Made by a program: the position numbers and the translations under genes. A DNA stretch of 64,000 bases. Origin: AWTP1-13 sp963775835 (lineage in GTDB: Bacteria > Pseudomonadota > Alphaproteobacteria > Rhizobiales > Hyphomicrobiaceae). Location: assembly GCA_963775835.1 (NCBI GenBank), contig CAVZKV010000025.1:124001-188000 (forward strand), given 5' to 3'. Of this stretch, positions 45,810 through 54,961 are shown piece by piece; position 1 is the first letter of the stretch; each line of letters starts with the position of its first letter. The notes below the pieces were generated by a model. It did not search any database and was not told the DNA's origin. It was given only the letters and a program-made list of their open reading frames with translations.

Positions 45810-47447
45810 TCATCCGAATACCCCGTGGACAAACCATTGCGGAGGATCGGTCTCGCGATCGTAGAGGCCCGCACGAAAGAGCCAGAAGCGTCGGCCGGTG
45901 GTATCCTCCACCACGTAATAATCGCGGGTTGCCTCTCCCGTACGGCGCCACCACTCTGCGGCGATGCGTTCTGGACCACCGGAATAGGCAACCTGATGCC
46001 GCACGCCGCGCCAACGGAACTGTCGTGGCGGCCCTTCCGGAACGAGGGCGACGACGTCGGCGACCTCGGGGCGCCGCAGCAGCAGGAAGGGACGCTCGCC
46101 TGCAGGCCTGTGTGGCGCCCACGGCAACGGTTCCTGTGGGTGCTGCACCGTGTCGTGCCGAGGCCGCGCCGGCGGCGAATTGCGGGAAGCCTTAGGCAGG
46201 GCGAAGCCTTTGCTGTGCCGAACCGCCCGTTCGGGAATGTGGCTTTGCTGGGCGATCAGCTGCCCTACAGCGCCGGCCCCAAGTCGTTGCTGCAGCCGGT
46301 CGATCAACCGGGCAAGCTCCTCCGGCGCAGGATTGTGTGCGGCAATAGCAAGCTGGTTTTGCTGTTCGGGCATGTCCTCGGCGCTCAGGACATGGAGGGC
46401 CGCTGCTTCGAAGCCGAAGTCCGTTTCGAACTCGGAGTGAAGGCGATAAAGGCGCAAACCGATCAGCTGGGCCAAATGCTGTGCGTCACGACTTGGTGCG
46501 GCAAGTCCCAGATCCAGCGATACCGCCGCGCCATCCAGCTTGAACAGCAGCAATCTCAGCAGGCGTACGCCAACCGCATCGCGGGCAAGATCCTGCATCA
46601 GCCTCTCAAGCAGGCACCGAGCCGCCTCGAGCACGTGCTCTTGTTGCAAAATCGGCTCGAGAAATTGCACCTGCGCGCGGTAGCTGGGCGGCGTCACAAC
46701 GGGAATGAGCGGCTCGGATGCACGGCCCAGGGCCTGATCGAGTCGAGACAGAAGTGGGGCATCGAAGCGGGCACCGAACGGGGCGCGTGGTTGATCGATC
46801 AGCTCGCCACAGCGGCGAAAGCCAAGGCGGCGCAGGACCGTCAATACCTCTTCAGGAAGCCGCAAGGCGGCCAGCGGCAGGTCTTCGATTCCCTTCCGTT
46901 CCGCCCCCGGTGAAAGGATGATCCGATTGCGTTTGCCGAAACGGGCGAGGGCCCAGGCCGCCCCGGCCGTGCCGGCAACGGCGAGGCGCGGGTAAAGGCC
47001 AAAGCTTCCTAGCCGACGCTGCAGATCGGCAAGCAGGCACTCCTCACCGCCGAAAAGCTGCGCGGCACCCGTAATGTCCAAGAACAAGCCATCGGCGCCG
47101 CTTGCTTCATCCCAAACCGCTACCACCGGGCAATAGCGCATCGCCCAGAGCGCAAGCTTGCGCAGGGCGTCCCTATCGGCAGCCGGATCGGCATCGCTTA
47201 TCTGCAGATTGAGGACTTTGGAGCGGGCGTTGGAGAGGAGCTCACCCAAGCTAAGACCGCCAGCACACGCCGCCCTGTTGAGGGCAACGATGCGCTGGCC
47301 CCCTTTGCCGGGAGCGACGAGCACCAGCGATTGCGCCGGATCAAGCACCGGCCCGATCCGGCCCTCAACCGGCGACGCGGAGGCCTGCGCCCTGAGTAGA
47401 CGAGCGATCGGCCATGCCTTCAACCAAATTGAAACGATGCGCGACAT
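45810..47447 (-). CDS. imuB: ImuB, catalytically dead Y-family polymerase-like protein
   Basis: A 545-residue adaptor that links DnaE2 to the beta clamp. The Y-family fold is seen in GLFLDITGAAQLFGGEECLLADL and AVAGTAGAAWALARFGK, but the N-terminal strand reads IVSIWLKAWPIARLL, so the first catalytic acidic residues are absent, as in ImuB. The C-terminal part (RPFLLLRRPEVADVVALVPEGPPRQFRWRG and RDYYVVEDTTGRRFWLF) is ImuB-specific. The gene overlaps the 3' end of imuA; a start at 47483 would add 12 residues. Confidence 0.92.
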   Translation of the reverse strand: MSRIVSIWLKAWPIARLLRAQASASPVEGRIGPVLDPAQSLVLVAPGKGGQRIVALNRAACAGGLSLGELLSNARSKVLNLQISDADPAADRDALRKLALWAMRYCPVVAVWDEASGADGLFLDITGAAQLFGGEECLLADLQRRLGSFGLYPRLAVAGTAGAAWALARFGKRNRIILSPGAERKGIEDLPLAALRLPEEVLTVLRRLGFRRCGELIDQPRAPFGARFDAPLLSRLDQALGRASEPLIPVVTPPSYRAQVQFLEPILQQEHVLEAARCLLERLMQDLARDAVGVRLLRLLLFKLDGAAVSLDLGLAAPSRDAQHLAQLIGLRLYRLHSEFETDFGFEAAALHVLSAEDMPEQQNQLAIAAHNPAPEELARLIDRLQQRLGAGAVGQLIAQQSHIPERAVRHSKGFALPKASRNSPPARPRHDTVQHPQEPLPWAPHRPAGERPFLLLRRPEVADVVALVPEGPPRQFRWRGVRHQVAYSGGPERIAAEWWRRTGEATRDYYVVEDTTGRRFWLFRAGLYDRETDPPQWFVHGVFG

Positions 47448-48354
47448 GATTCCACTCGACAAACCACGTTCCGGGACGGCCATGGCGACAGCGCTCGAGG
47501 CTGACGCTCCAGCGGGGATTTAAGAGTGCACCGAAACGATCACGCGACGCCGGTATGGTGCCGATGCGCCAGCGTGTTGCCGCCGCACTCTCCCCGCCCG
47601 CCTTTGCATGAAATGCCAGTGCCAAGGGAATGGCCAAAGCGGCTGCGGCCAAGTTCAACCGACGGCTGGCCGTCAGGTCGGGACGGTTTGCAAGAGCACC
47701 GGCAACCATAGCCGGCTGCACGCGTGATCTTAAGATCTCCTCAAGGCTCCAAAGCGCCTCCTTATCGGTGTGCGCTTCGACCAGCATGAGCCGGCTGGGA
47801 TCAACCCCAAGACGATCAAGTCCATGACCGTAGGGTCTGCCCCATTCGGCGCAGGCCCGCTGTGAGAGGACCATAATGACGAGACCCGGTTTTGCCTGTA
47901 GCGCCAAAGACGCCAATGCGAGCAGGAAGGCCAGGGCAGCCGGTTCTTCGCCATAGCTTGCCGCACTCACTTCGTGCAGCACGCCGCAAGCAAGCCCCGG
48001 CCCTGGCAGATGCCGGTGAATTTCTGGCACGCCGAGCGAAAGGGTGGTGGTTGGCGTGGCCCGAAAGAAGGAGGTCTCCAGCTTGGCAATGGTGCGCCGC
48101 AGCTTTGCGATGCGGCTGCCCCCGGTCAGGCCGAGCGCCTGCCCCTGGGCTTCCGGGTCCTGCGCGCTCTGGCATGCGACGTTTTCGCCCTGACCCGTTG
48201 TCCTGCCGCGATGGGCCATGATGGGTCGCCCGACAGGGGTGTCCGTCAGGCCGAACGGCGCTTTGGCCAAGGGAGAAGGCCCCTCCGCAGACCGGGGCTG
48301 GCCTTGGTCGGGACGACAGTGGTGTCGGGTTCGCGTGCTGGCGAGATAATGCAT
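47365..48354 (-). CDS. imuA: ImuA, RecA-like SOS mutagenesis protein
   Basis: First gene of imuA-imuB-dnaE2. ImuA has weak similarity to RecA/SulA and is needed for damage-induced mutagenesis. Conserved parts are RIAKLRRTIAKLE, LPGPGLACGVLHEV, GLVIMVLSQRACAEWGRPYGHGL and RLMLVEAHTDKEALWSLEEIL. At 329 residues the protein is longer at the N-terminus than typical, so the first about 45 residues are doubtful. Alternative starts are ATG 48219 or later; no good ribosome site is seen at 48354. A LexA-box promoter lies just upstream. Confidence 0.85.
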   Translation of the reverse strand: MHYLASTRTRHHCRPDQGQPRSAEGPSPLAKAPFGLTDTPVGRPIMAHRGRTTGQGENVACQSAQDPEAQGQALGLTGGSRIAKLRRTIAKLETSFFRATPTTTLSLGVPEIHRHLPGPGLACGVLHEVSAASYGEEPAALAFLLALASLALQAKPGLVIMVLSQRACAEWGRPYGHGLDRLGVDPSRLMLVEAHTDKEALWSLEEILRSRVQPAMVAGALANRPDLTASRRLNLAAAALAIPLALAFHAKAGGESAAATRWRIGTIPASRDRFGALLNPRWSVSLERCRHGRPGTWFVEWNHVAHRFNLVEGMADRSSTQGAGLRVAG

Positions 48355-48404
48355 TGAAACAGAAGTTGTTTCTCAGGCTTAGACCGAGCCGGGGGACTGC
48401 AGCC

Positions 48405-48433
48405 AGTATAAGAACAAAAAGAGAACTTGTCAA
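48405..48433 (-). promoter_or_regulatory. SOS promoter of imuA-imuB-dnaE2 with LexA box
   Basis: On the minus strand: -35 TTGACA (48428-48433), a 17-base spacer, and -10 TATACT (48405-48410). The LexA box GTTCTCTTTTTGTTC (48412-48426, GTTC-N7-GTTC) fills the spacer, so bound LexA would block polymerase. This box form is the alphaproteobacterial one. Confidence 0.9.
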
Positions 48434-48482
48434 AAAAGAAACCACGGTCGGCGACAAAAATCGCCCTCGCCCATCCTTCAGC

Positions 48483-48995
48483 TCATCCCTGCAACTTCGA
48501 AAGCAGACGGGCAAACTCACGCTGCTCCGCCTTCGACAAGCGCGCCGCCAGCCCCTCCTCGAACGCGCGCACTTTGTCGCGGGCTGCCGCAAAATATGCC
48601 CCGGCCCCCGGCTCAAAAAACAGGGCATGACAGCGCCGGTCGCTGGGCAACACCTCCCGCCGGATCAGTCCGCGTTTCTCGAGCCGCACGATCACGGAAC
48701 TCATGGTCGACTTGTCGACCCCGAAAGCCGCCGCCAACGCCACCTGTGTAATGCCGGGATTGGCCTTGATCAGGGTGAGCACGCCGAAGGAGCCAGGCGT
48801 CAAATCGAAGTCTGCCAGCGTCGTTTCGAATCGGCCGAAGATCGCGGCCTGCGCCCGCCGTACCTGATATCCGACATAGCTAGGCAACTCGGCGAAATCG
48901 AGCTGTCGCTCAGCCGCGGCCGCCCGCGTCTTTTGCCGTCGCGCTGGAATTGCCTTTTTGATGCCTGGACCTTGGATGGCCGCTCTCCGGCGCAC
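48483..48995 (-). CDS. MarR-family transcriptional regulator
   Basis: A winged-helix repressor-type regulator of 170 residues with a basic N-terminal extension (about 30 residues). The HTH and wing read GITQVALAAAFGVDKSTMSSVIVRLEKRGLIRR and SDRRCHALFF. It follows dctM by 66 bp on the same strand, so it may be the last gene of the TRAP operon. A second MarR protein of equal length and similar layout is at the other end of that operon. Confidence 0.87.
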   Translation of the reverse strand: MRRRAAIQGPGIKKAIPARRQKTRAAAAERQLDFAELPSYVGYQVRRAQAAIFGRFETTLADFDLTPGSFGVLTLIKANPGITQVALAAAFGVDKSTMSSVIVRLEKRGLIRREVLPSDRRCHALFFEPGAGAYFAAARDKVRAFEEGLAARLSKAEQREFARLLSKLQG

Positions 48996-49061
48996 AACAG
49001 GCGCAGGCTATATGTCCTAACGGCTCCCGCCCCACAATGGAAGATGAGCCGTCGATCGCCC

Positions 49062-50360
49062 TCACATTTTCCCTGGTAGCCAGAGGGCGAGGCTCGGCAC
49101 GGCGATCAGCAGGACCAGGCGCAGGATATCGGTAATGATGAAGGGCAGGACGCCATAGAAGATGGTGGCGATCTTGACATCCTCAACCACGCTTTTGATG
49201 ACGAAAATATTCATGCCTACGGGCGGATGGATCAGCCCGAGCTCTACCGTCATGACGATGATGACCCCGAACCAGATCGGATCAAAGCCTAGTTCCTTGA
49301 TGACGGGAAAAACAATCGGCACCGTCAGGATGATCATGGCGAGCGCATCCATCAGGCAGCCGAGCACCAGATACATGAGCAGGATCAACGCCAGCACGCC
49401 GTACCTGCCGAGCCCCAGTCCGGTCAGAAACTCCGTAACCTTCTGCGGCGTCTGCGTGATGGTAAGAAAATAGCCGAACAGAATGGCGCCGATCAGCACC
49501 GTAAAGACGGCTGCCGTCGTGCGCGTCGCCTCGAGTAACGAGCGAAGGATGTCCTGGCGCGACAGGCGGCGTCGGGCGATGCCGATCAGGAAGGCGCCGC
49601 CCGCTCCCATGCCCGCTGCCTCCGTGGCCGTGAAGAGGCCGCCGTAGATACCACCGATGACGAACAGAAAAAGCAGGAGCGTCGCCCAGACGTCGCGCAT
49701 CGCCCGCAACCGTTCGCCCCAGGGAGCGCCTTTTCCCGCCGGCAGAAAGCCCGGCCGCGCATAGCCGATAATGCTGATGGTGGCCATGTACATCAGCACC
49801 GCAATCAGGCCCGGTACTATGCCGGCGACGAACAGCTTGCCGATGTCCTGCTCGGTGATGAGGCCGTAGACAGCGAGCACCGTGGACGGCGGGATCATGA
49901 TGCCCAAGGTGCCGCCGGCAGCGATGACGCCGGTGGCAAAACTTTGTGGATAGCCGAAGCGGCGCATTTCCGGATAGGCCACCCGGGAAAACGTGGCCGC
50001 GGTTGCCACCGATGAGCCGCAAATGGCGGCAAAGCCGCCGCAGGCGGCGATGGTGGCGATGCCAAGTCCACCGCGCAGGTGCCCGAGGAAGGCGTTGGCG
50101 GCGCGAAACAGCTCCCGGCTCATGCCCGAGGTGGTTGCAAACGAGCCCATCAGCAGGAACAGCGGCACCACGGCGAAATTCCAATCGGTTACCGTGCGCA
50201 TGGAGGTATGGCCGACGATTTTCAACGCCGGCCCGCTGCCGCTTAGGTAGCCGAAACCAGCCACGCCAACGAGGCCCATTGCCATGCCGACGGGGACGCG
50301 CAACAGCATCAGCGCAAACAAAGCAATAAAGCCGATGAGGGCCACGAGGTCGCCGTTCAT
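49062..50360 (-). CDS. dctM: TRAP transporter large permease DctM
   Basis: Large inner-membrane subunit of a TRAP (Na-coupled) carboxylate importer, 432 residues with about 12 hydrophobic segments. Family sequences are RVPVGMAMGLVGVAGF, ATAATFSRVAYPEMRRFGY, GGTLGIMIPPSTVLAVYG, FTATEAAGMGAGGAFL and LGLIHPPVGMNIFVIKSV. It is 10 bases after dctQ. Confidence 0.93.
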   Translation of the reverse strand: MNGDLVALIGFIALFALMLLRVPVGMAMGLVGVAGFGYLSGSGPALKIVGHTSMRTVTDWNFAVVPLFLLMGSFATTSGMSRELFRAANAFLGHLRGGLGIATIAACGGFAAICGSSVATAATFSRVAYPEMRRFGYPQSFATGVIAAGGTLGIMIPPSTVLAVYGLITEQDIGKLFVAGIVPGLIAVLMYMATISIIGYARPGFLPAGKGAPWGERLRAMRDVWATLLLFLFVIGGIYGGLFTATEAAGMGAGGAFLIGIARRRLSRQDILRSLLEATRTTAAVFTVLIGAILFGYFLTITQTPQKVTEFLTGLGLGRYGVLALILLMYLVLGCLMDALAMIILTVPIVFPVIKELGFDPIWFGVIIVMTVELGLIHPPVGMNIFVIKSVVEDVKIATIFYGVLPFIITDILRLVLLIAVPSLALWLPGKM

Positions 50361-50370
50361 CGTGTACGCC

Positions 50371-50931
50371 TCATTCTACCGCCCTCGCCGGTTCGGCAAG
50401 TCGAGCGATCGAGTTGGGGTGAAAAACGAGCCGATAGGTGCGCACGGCGATCAACATCACAGCCGAAACGTCGCCGAGCCATGCCACCGCGAAAAATGGC
50501 CACACGGGTAACCGCAGCTCAAGCGTTTCCAGGTTGGAGTAGTAGGTGCTGAGCGTCTTGTCGAACAGCGTGTAGGTTTGCACGGCGACGACGAACAGCA
50601 GCACCAAGGTCGCGAACACGTCGATGGCGCGCTGCCACTTGGGGCCGACGTTGGCCCACACCAGATCGACCGTGATGTGGGTGCCGCGAAAGGAGGTGGC
50701 GGCGATACCCCAAAAAATCAGGATTCCCAGGAGGAACTGGCCGAAATTGTAGCTATCGGGAATGGAGATGCCGAACGCGCGCAGCAGCACGGTGACAAAG
50801 ACGTCGGCGGCAACGATGCCGATGAACACCGCGGCCAGCAGTTCGATGTTGTCGATGAAGCGATCCATGCCGCTGCGCGGCGTTGGCGTTGGTTCAGCTG
50901 CGGCGCTGGCATTGGCCGGGCGCTCGGACAT
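50371..50931 (-). CDS. dctQ: TRAP transporter small permease DctQ
   Basis: Small membrane subunit, 186 residues, with four hydrophobic segments. The FWGIAATSFRGTHITVDLVWANVGP block is the DctQ signature (motif F..R..H..vd). The first about 20 residues are Pro/Ala-rich and cytosolic. It is 71 bp after dctP. Confidence 0.88.
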   Translation of the reverse strand: MSERPANASAAAEPTPTPRSGMDRFIDNIELLAAVFIGIVAADVFVTVLLRAFGISIPDSYNFGQFLLGILIFWGIAATSFRGTHITVDLVWANVGPKWQRAIDVFATLVLLFVVAVQTYTLFDKTLSTYYSNLETLELRLPVWPFFAVAWLGDVSAVMLIAVRTYRLVFHPNSIARLAEPARAVE

Positions 50932-51002
50932 GGCGACCCATCTTCATCACCAGGGCGGCGACCACGTGCCGCCGCCGCTGCGGGTGGTGGCCTCGATGGG
51001 CC

Positions 51003-52037
51003 TCAGTAGGCAGCTTGATACTTGCTGAGCGCGGCCTTGAGCTCCTGCAAGATCGCCTCCGGATTGCCGCCGGTTCTGCGCACGTTGTCGGCCCAGGTGT
51101 TGGCCAATGGCTCCGCGGCCTTGCGCCACTCGGCAAGTTGCTCGCCGGAGATCGAATAGACTTCGTGTGCCGGATCGCTCTTGAGCTTTTGCACGCCGCC
51201 ATGCTCGAAGTCGGCCCAGGGACCTGCGACCTTGCCGGCCCACTCGTTGGTGCAATGGTCATCGATCACCTTCTTTTGCGCGGCGGACATTTGTCCGTAT
51301 AGCGCCTTGTTGAGCACGAAGGCAAAGGTGGTGGCATAGAGAGGCACGTCCATATGGTATTTCGTCACCTTGTCGATGCCGAACAGCGGGATTGATCCCC
51401 AAGGAAACGTCACGGCGTCGGCCACACCCTTCTCGATGATATCGCGCACCTCCGGCGCACTCGACTGCACGGTGGTGCCACCCAGTAGGGTCACGAAAGT
51501 TGCCATGGTGGCGTGCGCCGGTCGAATTTTCATTCCCTTCAAGTCGCCAGGCACGACGATCTTCTTGCTCCTGGAATGAAAGGTGCCCGGATCGTGCATG
51601 AAAGCGAGGCAGAACTTTACGTCCTTCATCTCGCTCTCGGCGTACTTGCGATACCAGGCGTCGAGCGCCTGCGAACCGCCCTTGGCATTGACGACCAGGA
51701 ACGGCAGTTCGCCGGCACCAATGATCGGGAACCGACCCGGTTGATAGCCGGGATTGACGTAGGTGAGATCGGCGATGCCGTCGCGCGCCATGTCATAATG
51801 GTCGAAGGCCTTACCGAGCTGCTGCGCCGGAAACACCTTGTACTTGAGGCTGCCGCCCGAAGCCTTCTCGACGGACGTCCCCCAGTCCTCCAGCGCCTTC
51901 TGCAGGGGATGCGCGGGCGGTACCCAGTGTGAGAGCTTGAGCTCGAATGTCTTGTCTTGTGCTTGTGCCTCAAGGGCCGCGTTTAAGGTCGCCAAGGCGA
52001 ACGCAACGAAAAATGCGGCCAACGCGCACTTGCGCAT
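51003..52037 (-). CDS. dctP: TRAP transporter substrate-binding protein DctP
   Basis: A periplasmic binding protein of 344 residues with a Sec signal (about 1-26, ending EAQAQ). The mature part has LKLSHWVPPAHPLQKALEDW, MARDGIADLTYVNPGYQPGRFP and the conserved arginine region DLKGMKIRPAHA that contacts the ligand carboxylate. The start has a near-perfect AAAGGAGGAG ribosome site. It is the first gene of dctPQM. The ligand is unknown; the MarR and Ior genes suggest an aromatic or keto acid. Confidence 0.9.
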   Translation of the reverse strand: MRKCALAAFFVAFALATLNAALEAQAQDKTFELKLSHWVPPAHPLQKALEDWGTSVEKASGGSLKYKVFPAQQLGKAFDHYDMARDGIADLTYVNPGYQPGRFPIIGAGELPFLVVNAKGGSQALDAWYRKYAESEMKDVKFCLAFMHDPGTFHSRSKKIVVPGDLKGMKIRPAHATMATFVTLLGGTTVQSSAPEVRDIIEKGVADAVTFPWGSIPLFGIDKVTKYHMDVPLYATTFAFVLNKALYGQMSAAQKKVIDDHCTNEWAGKVAGPWADFEHGGVQKLKSDPAHEVYSISGEQLAEWRKAAEPLANTWADNVRRTGGNPEAILQELKAALSKYQAAY

Positions 52038-52152
52038 GTTCTCCTCCTTTGTTCGTTCCTCCGCGCACCCCGATCGTGCCGGCATTTGTTGCTTTCTGTC
52101 GGCGCGGCGTCGCCGGGCATTCAGCCCCAGGCGCAGGCGGTTGTAAAGGACA

Positions 52153-52172
52153 ATAGTCGGAGCTAAAACTAT
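52153..52172. promoter_or_regulatory. Inverted repeat between dctP and marR (possible MarR operator)
   Basis: ATAGT and ACTAT, separated by 10 bases, in the 245-bp divergent gap. This lies in its AT-rich part and has the size of a MarR-type site, but the arms are short and it could be chance. Confidence 0.35.
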
Positions 52173-52282
52173 CTACTGATCGGGCAACGAGCTAGCCGGC
52201 GCGATGCACGCAGCCGGTGCTTTTCCCGACGCCGGCCGACCAGGCAAACGCCGCTAGGAGAGCGCGGCCAGGAGAATGATGT

Positions 52283-52795
52283 ATGGCCGAGCTTGATGAA
52301 ACGCCATCCGCTCCCGTCGCCTCTCGGCACCGTGGCGGCAGGAAGAAGAAGGAGCCCGTTACGGGTATCGACTACGGTCCGCTCGCAGATTGGCTGGGCT
52401 TCCACCTGCGCCTGGCGCAGATCGCCTCATTTCAGGCCTTTGCCAATGAGGCGCAAGAGATCGACCTCAGTCCCGGGCGTTTCGCGCTCTTGATGTTGAT
52501 CGGGCGCAATCCCGGCATCAGCCAGACGACGCTTAGCCGCGCGCACGGCAGCGATAAGTCGACACTTACCCCGGCGCTCAACGACCTGAAGCGGCGCGGC
52601 CTGATCACCCGCGGCCGCTTGAAGAGCGACCGCCGCAGCTATCAGCTCGCGCTCACGCCCGCTGGTCATGAGCTGCTTGTTCGCCTGACGGTGTGCGCAA
52701 CCCGGCACGACCAGAATCTCGACCGCATCGTCGGGCCGCGTGATCGCGGGCGCTTCCTGCAGCTCCTGCGCAAACTCCACACCGAGCTCGGGTGA
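52283..52795 (+). CDS. MarR-family transcriptional regulator heading the ior operon
   Basis: 170-residue winged-helix regulator with a basic N-terminal tail (RHRGGRKKKE). DNA-binding part: GISQTTLSRAHGSDKSTLTPALNDLKRRGLITRGR, wing SDRRSYQLALTPAG. It starts after an AGGAG site and ends 7 bases before iorA, so it is in the same transcript. It is divergent from dctP and so may control both the TRAP operon and iorAB. Its ligand may be an aryl-CoA or aryl acid, by analogy with other catabolic MarRs. Confidence 0.88.
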   Translation: MAELDETPSAPVASRHRGGRKKKEPVTGIDYGPLADWLGFHLRLAQIASFQAFANEAQEIDLSPGRFALLMLIGRNPGISQTTLSRAHGSDKSTLTPALNDLKRRGLITRGRLKSDRRSYQLALTPAGHELLVRLTVCATRHDQNLDRIVGPRDRGRFLQLLRKLHTELG

Positions 52796-52802
52796 GGTCG
52801 GC

Positions 52803-54956
52803 ATGGCTGAAGTCTCCTTCCAGCGGGAAATTGCAAGCCTTCGCCTGCGCGACGGCGACACCTTCTACGGTGAAGGCATTCTTGCCGTAACCAAGGCCTT
52901 GCTGCAGTCGGGCGTAGCCTATGTCGGCGGCTACCAAGGTGCGCCGGTCAGCCATTTGCTCGACGTGCTGGTGCAGTCCGAAGACCTGTTGGGTGAACTC
53001 GGCATCCATTTGGAAACCTGCACCAATGAGGCCGCGGCGGCTGCCATGCTCGGGGCCTCGATCAACTACCCCTTGCGCGGTGCGGTCACCTGGAAGTCGA
53101 TTGTCGGCACCAACGTCGCGGCCGATGCCCTTTCCAACCTGGCCTCGCCCGGCGTCTTGGGCGGCGCGCTGATTGTTGTGGGCGAGGACTACGGCGAGGG
53201 TGCCAGCGTGATTCAAGAGCGAACGCACGCCATGGCCCTCAAGTCCTCGTTGTGGCTGGTCGATCCGCGCCCCGACTTGCCGGTCCTGGTGCGCGCCGTC
53301 GAGGAGAGCTTCGCGCTTTCGGAAGCCTCCAACACCCCCGTGATCTTAGAGCTGCGCATTCGTGCGTGTCATGTGTACGGCAGCTTTCCCGCCAAGACCA
53401 ACGTGGCGGCCGCCTACTCCGCCCGGCACCGGCTTGCGCCCGCCGCTTTCAAATACGAACGGCTGAGCCATCCGCCGGTTACCTTCCAGCAGGAAGCCGA
53501 CAAGGTGGCGCGCCGGTTGCCGGCGGCGCATAAGTTCATCGTCGAACGCCAGCTGAACGAGCGGATGGGACCGCCGGAAGGCGAGGTCGGCATCATCGTG
53601 CAGGGCGGCTTGTTCAACGTGCTCAACGGCCGTCTCGAGCTCGCCGGCCTCAGCGACGTCTACGGCAGCCTATCGCTACCTTTGCTGGTGCTCAACGTGG
53701 TGCATCCGCTGGTGCCCGAAGAGATCGCCGGCTTCTGCGCCGGCAAGAAGGCGGTGCTTGTCGTCGAGGAAGGCGGTCCCGATTTTATCGAGCAGGCGGT
53801 TGGCCAGATTTTGCGCAAGGCCGACCTTGGCGCCAGGCTGCACGGCAAAGACGTCTTGCCGATGGCGGGCGAATATACCCCGGCGGTAATCGGCAGGGGG
53901 CTTGCCGCATTCTTGCGCCGCTATGCTCTAGCGGCGCCGGCCCTTGAGCATTGGCTTGGCGCCATCGATGCCCGGCGGGCGGAGGTTGACCGCTTGCTCG
54001 GCGTTGCCTTGCCCGCGCGCCCGCCGACGTTCTGCACTGGCTGCCCGGAGCGCCCGGTGTTTTCGGCCATGAAGCTGTTGAAGCAGGAATTGGGGCCAGT
54101 GCATGTCGCCGCCGACATCGGCTGCCATGCGTTCGCGACCTTCGCGCCTTTCAGCCAGGGCAACTCGATTCTGGGCTATGGGATGTCGCTCGCCTCGGCC
54201 GCGGCGGTTTCTGGCACGCAGCTCGAGCGTCCGATTAGCGTGATGGGTGATGGCGGCTTTTGGCATAACGGCCTTTTGACCGGCGTCGCCGGTGCAGTGT
54301 TCAACAACGACGATACCGTCCTGGTGGTGATGAACAACGGCTATTCCAGCGCCACAGGTCAGCAGGACATTCTCTCGAGCAGGGAAGAGAAGAACGGGCG
54401 CGGCAAGGGCCTCGATATCGAGGCGACGCTCAAAAGCGTGGGGGTACGCTGGATCAAACGGGTGCACACCTACGGCGTCAAATCCGTGGTCGGCACCCTG
54501 CGCGAGGCCATGCGGACGGGGCAGAAGGGTCTCAAGGTCATCATTGCGGATGGCGAGTGCCAGCTCGCGCGTCAACGCCGACTGCGGCCTGAGTGGGCCC
54601 GGCTAGCTGGCGCCGGCAAGCGCGTGGTGCGCACGCGCTTTTGGGTCGACCCTGAGGTGTGCACCGGCGACCATTCGTGCATCCGCCTCTCCGGCTGCCC
54701 GTCGCTCACGGTCAAACCCAACGAGGATCCGCTGCGTACCGATCCCGTGGCGCACGTCAATGGCGACTGCGTCGGCTGCGGCTTATGCGGTGAGGTCGCG
54801 CATGCGGCGCAGCTGTGTCCGTCGTTTGCCCAGATCGACATCATCCAGAACCCAACTTGGTGGGATCGGCTGCGGTGGCGTATCTTCACCGCCCTTAGGC
54901 GCCGCATCGGCGGCCGGGCAAGCCGGCAGCCAACGGCCGTCGTGCCCGCCGAGTGA
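52803..54956 (+). CDS. iorA: Indolepyruvate ferredoxin oxidoreductase alpha subunit
   Basis: A 717-residue subunit that decarboxylates aryl-pyruvates to aryl-acetyl-CoA with thiamine diphosphate, passing electrons to ferredoxin. The N-terminal pyrimidine-binding part has VGGYQGAPVSHLLD and ETCTNEAAAAAMLGAS. The TPP-binding part has GDGGFWHNGLLTG and VMNNGYSSATGQQ. The C-terminal ferredoxin domain carries CVGCGLCGEVAHAAQLCPS; a second cluster is less regular (CTGDHSCIRLSGC). In the family the CoA thioester product would feed phenylacetyl- or indoleacetyl-CoA pathways; none is in the window. Confidence 0.92.
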   Translation: MAEVSFQREIASLRLRDGDTFYGEGILAVTKALLQSGVAYVGGYQGAPVSHLLDVLVQSEDLLGELGIHLETCTNEAAAAAMLGASINYPLRGAVTWKSIVGTNVAADALSNLASPGVLGGALIVVGEDYGEGASVIQERTHAMALKSSLWLVDPRPDLPVLVRAVEESFALSEASNTPVILELRIRACHVYGSFPAKTNVAAAYSARHRLAPAAFKYERLSHPPVTFQQEADKVARRLPAAHKFIVERQLNERMGPPEGEVGIIVQGGLFNVLNGRLELAGLSDVYGSLSLPLLVLNVVHPLVPEEIAGFCAGKKAVLVVEEGGPDFIEQAVGQILRKADLGARLHGKDVLPMAGEYTPAVIGRGLAAFLRRYALAAPALEHWLGAIDARRAEVDRLLGVALPARPPTFCTGCPERPVFSAMKLLKQELGPVHVAADIGCHAFATFAPFSQGNSILGYGMSLASAAAVSGTQLERPISVMGDGGFWHNGLLTGVAGAVFNNDDTVLVVMNNGYSSATGQQDILSSREEKNGRGKGLDIEATLKSVGVRWIKRVHTYGVKSVVGTLREAMRTGQKGLKVIIADGECQLARQRRLRPEWARLAGAGKRVVRTRFWVDPEVCTGDHSCIRLSGCPSLTVKPNEDPLRTDPVAHVNGDCVGCGLCGEVAHAAQLCPSFAQIDIIQNPTWWDRLRWRIFTALRRRIGGRASRQPTAVVPAE

Positions 54957-54961
54957 CCCCC

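Noticed and set aside
48345..48354. TGCATTAT sequence at the imuA start resembling a BoxR half-site
   Set aside because: Only the first eight bases match and the second TGCA is missing; it is the coding start of imuA.
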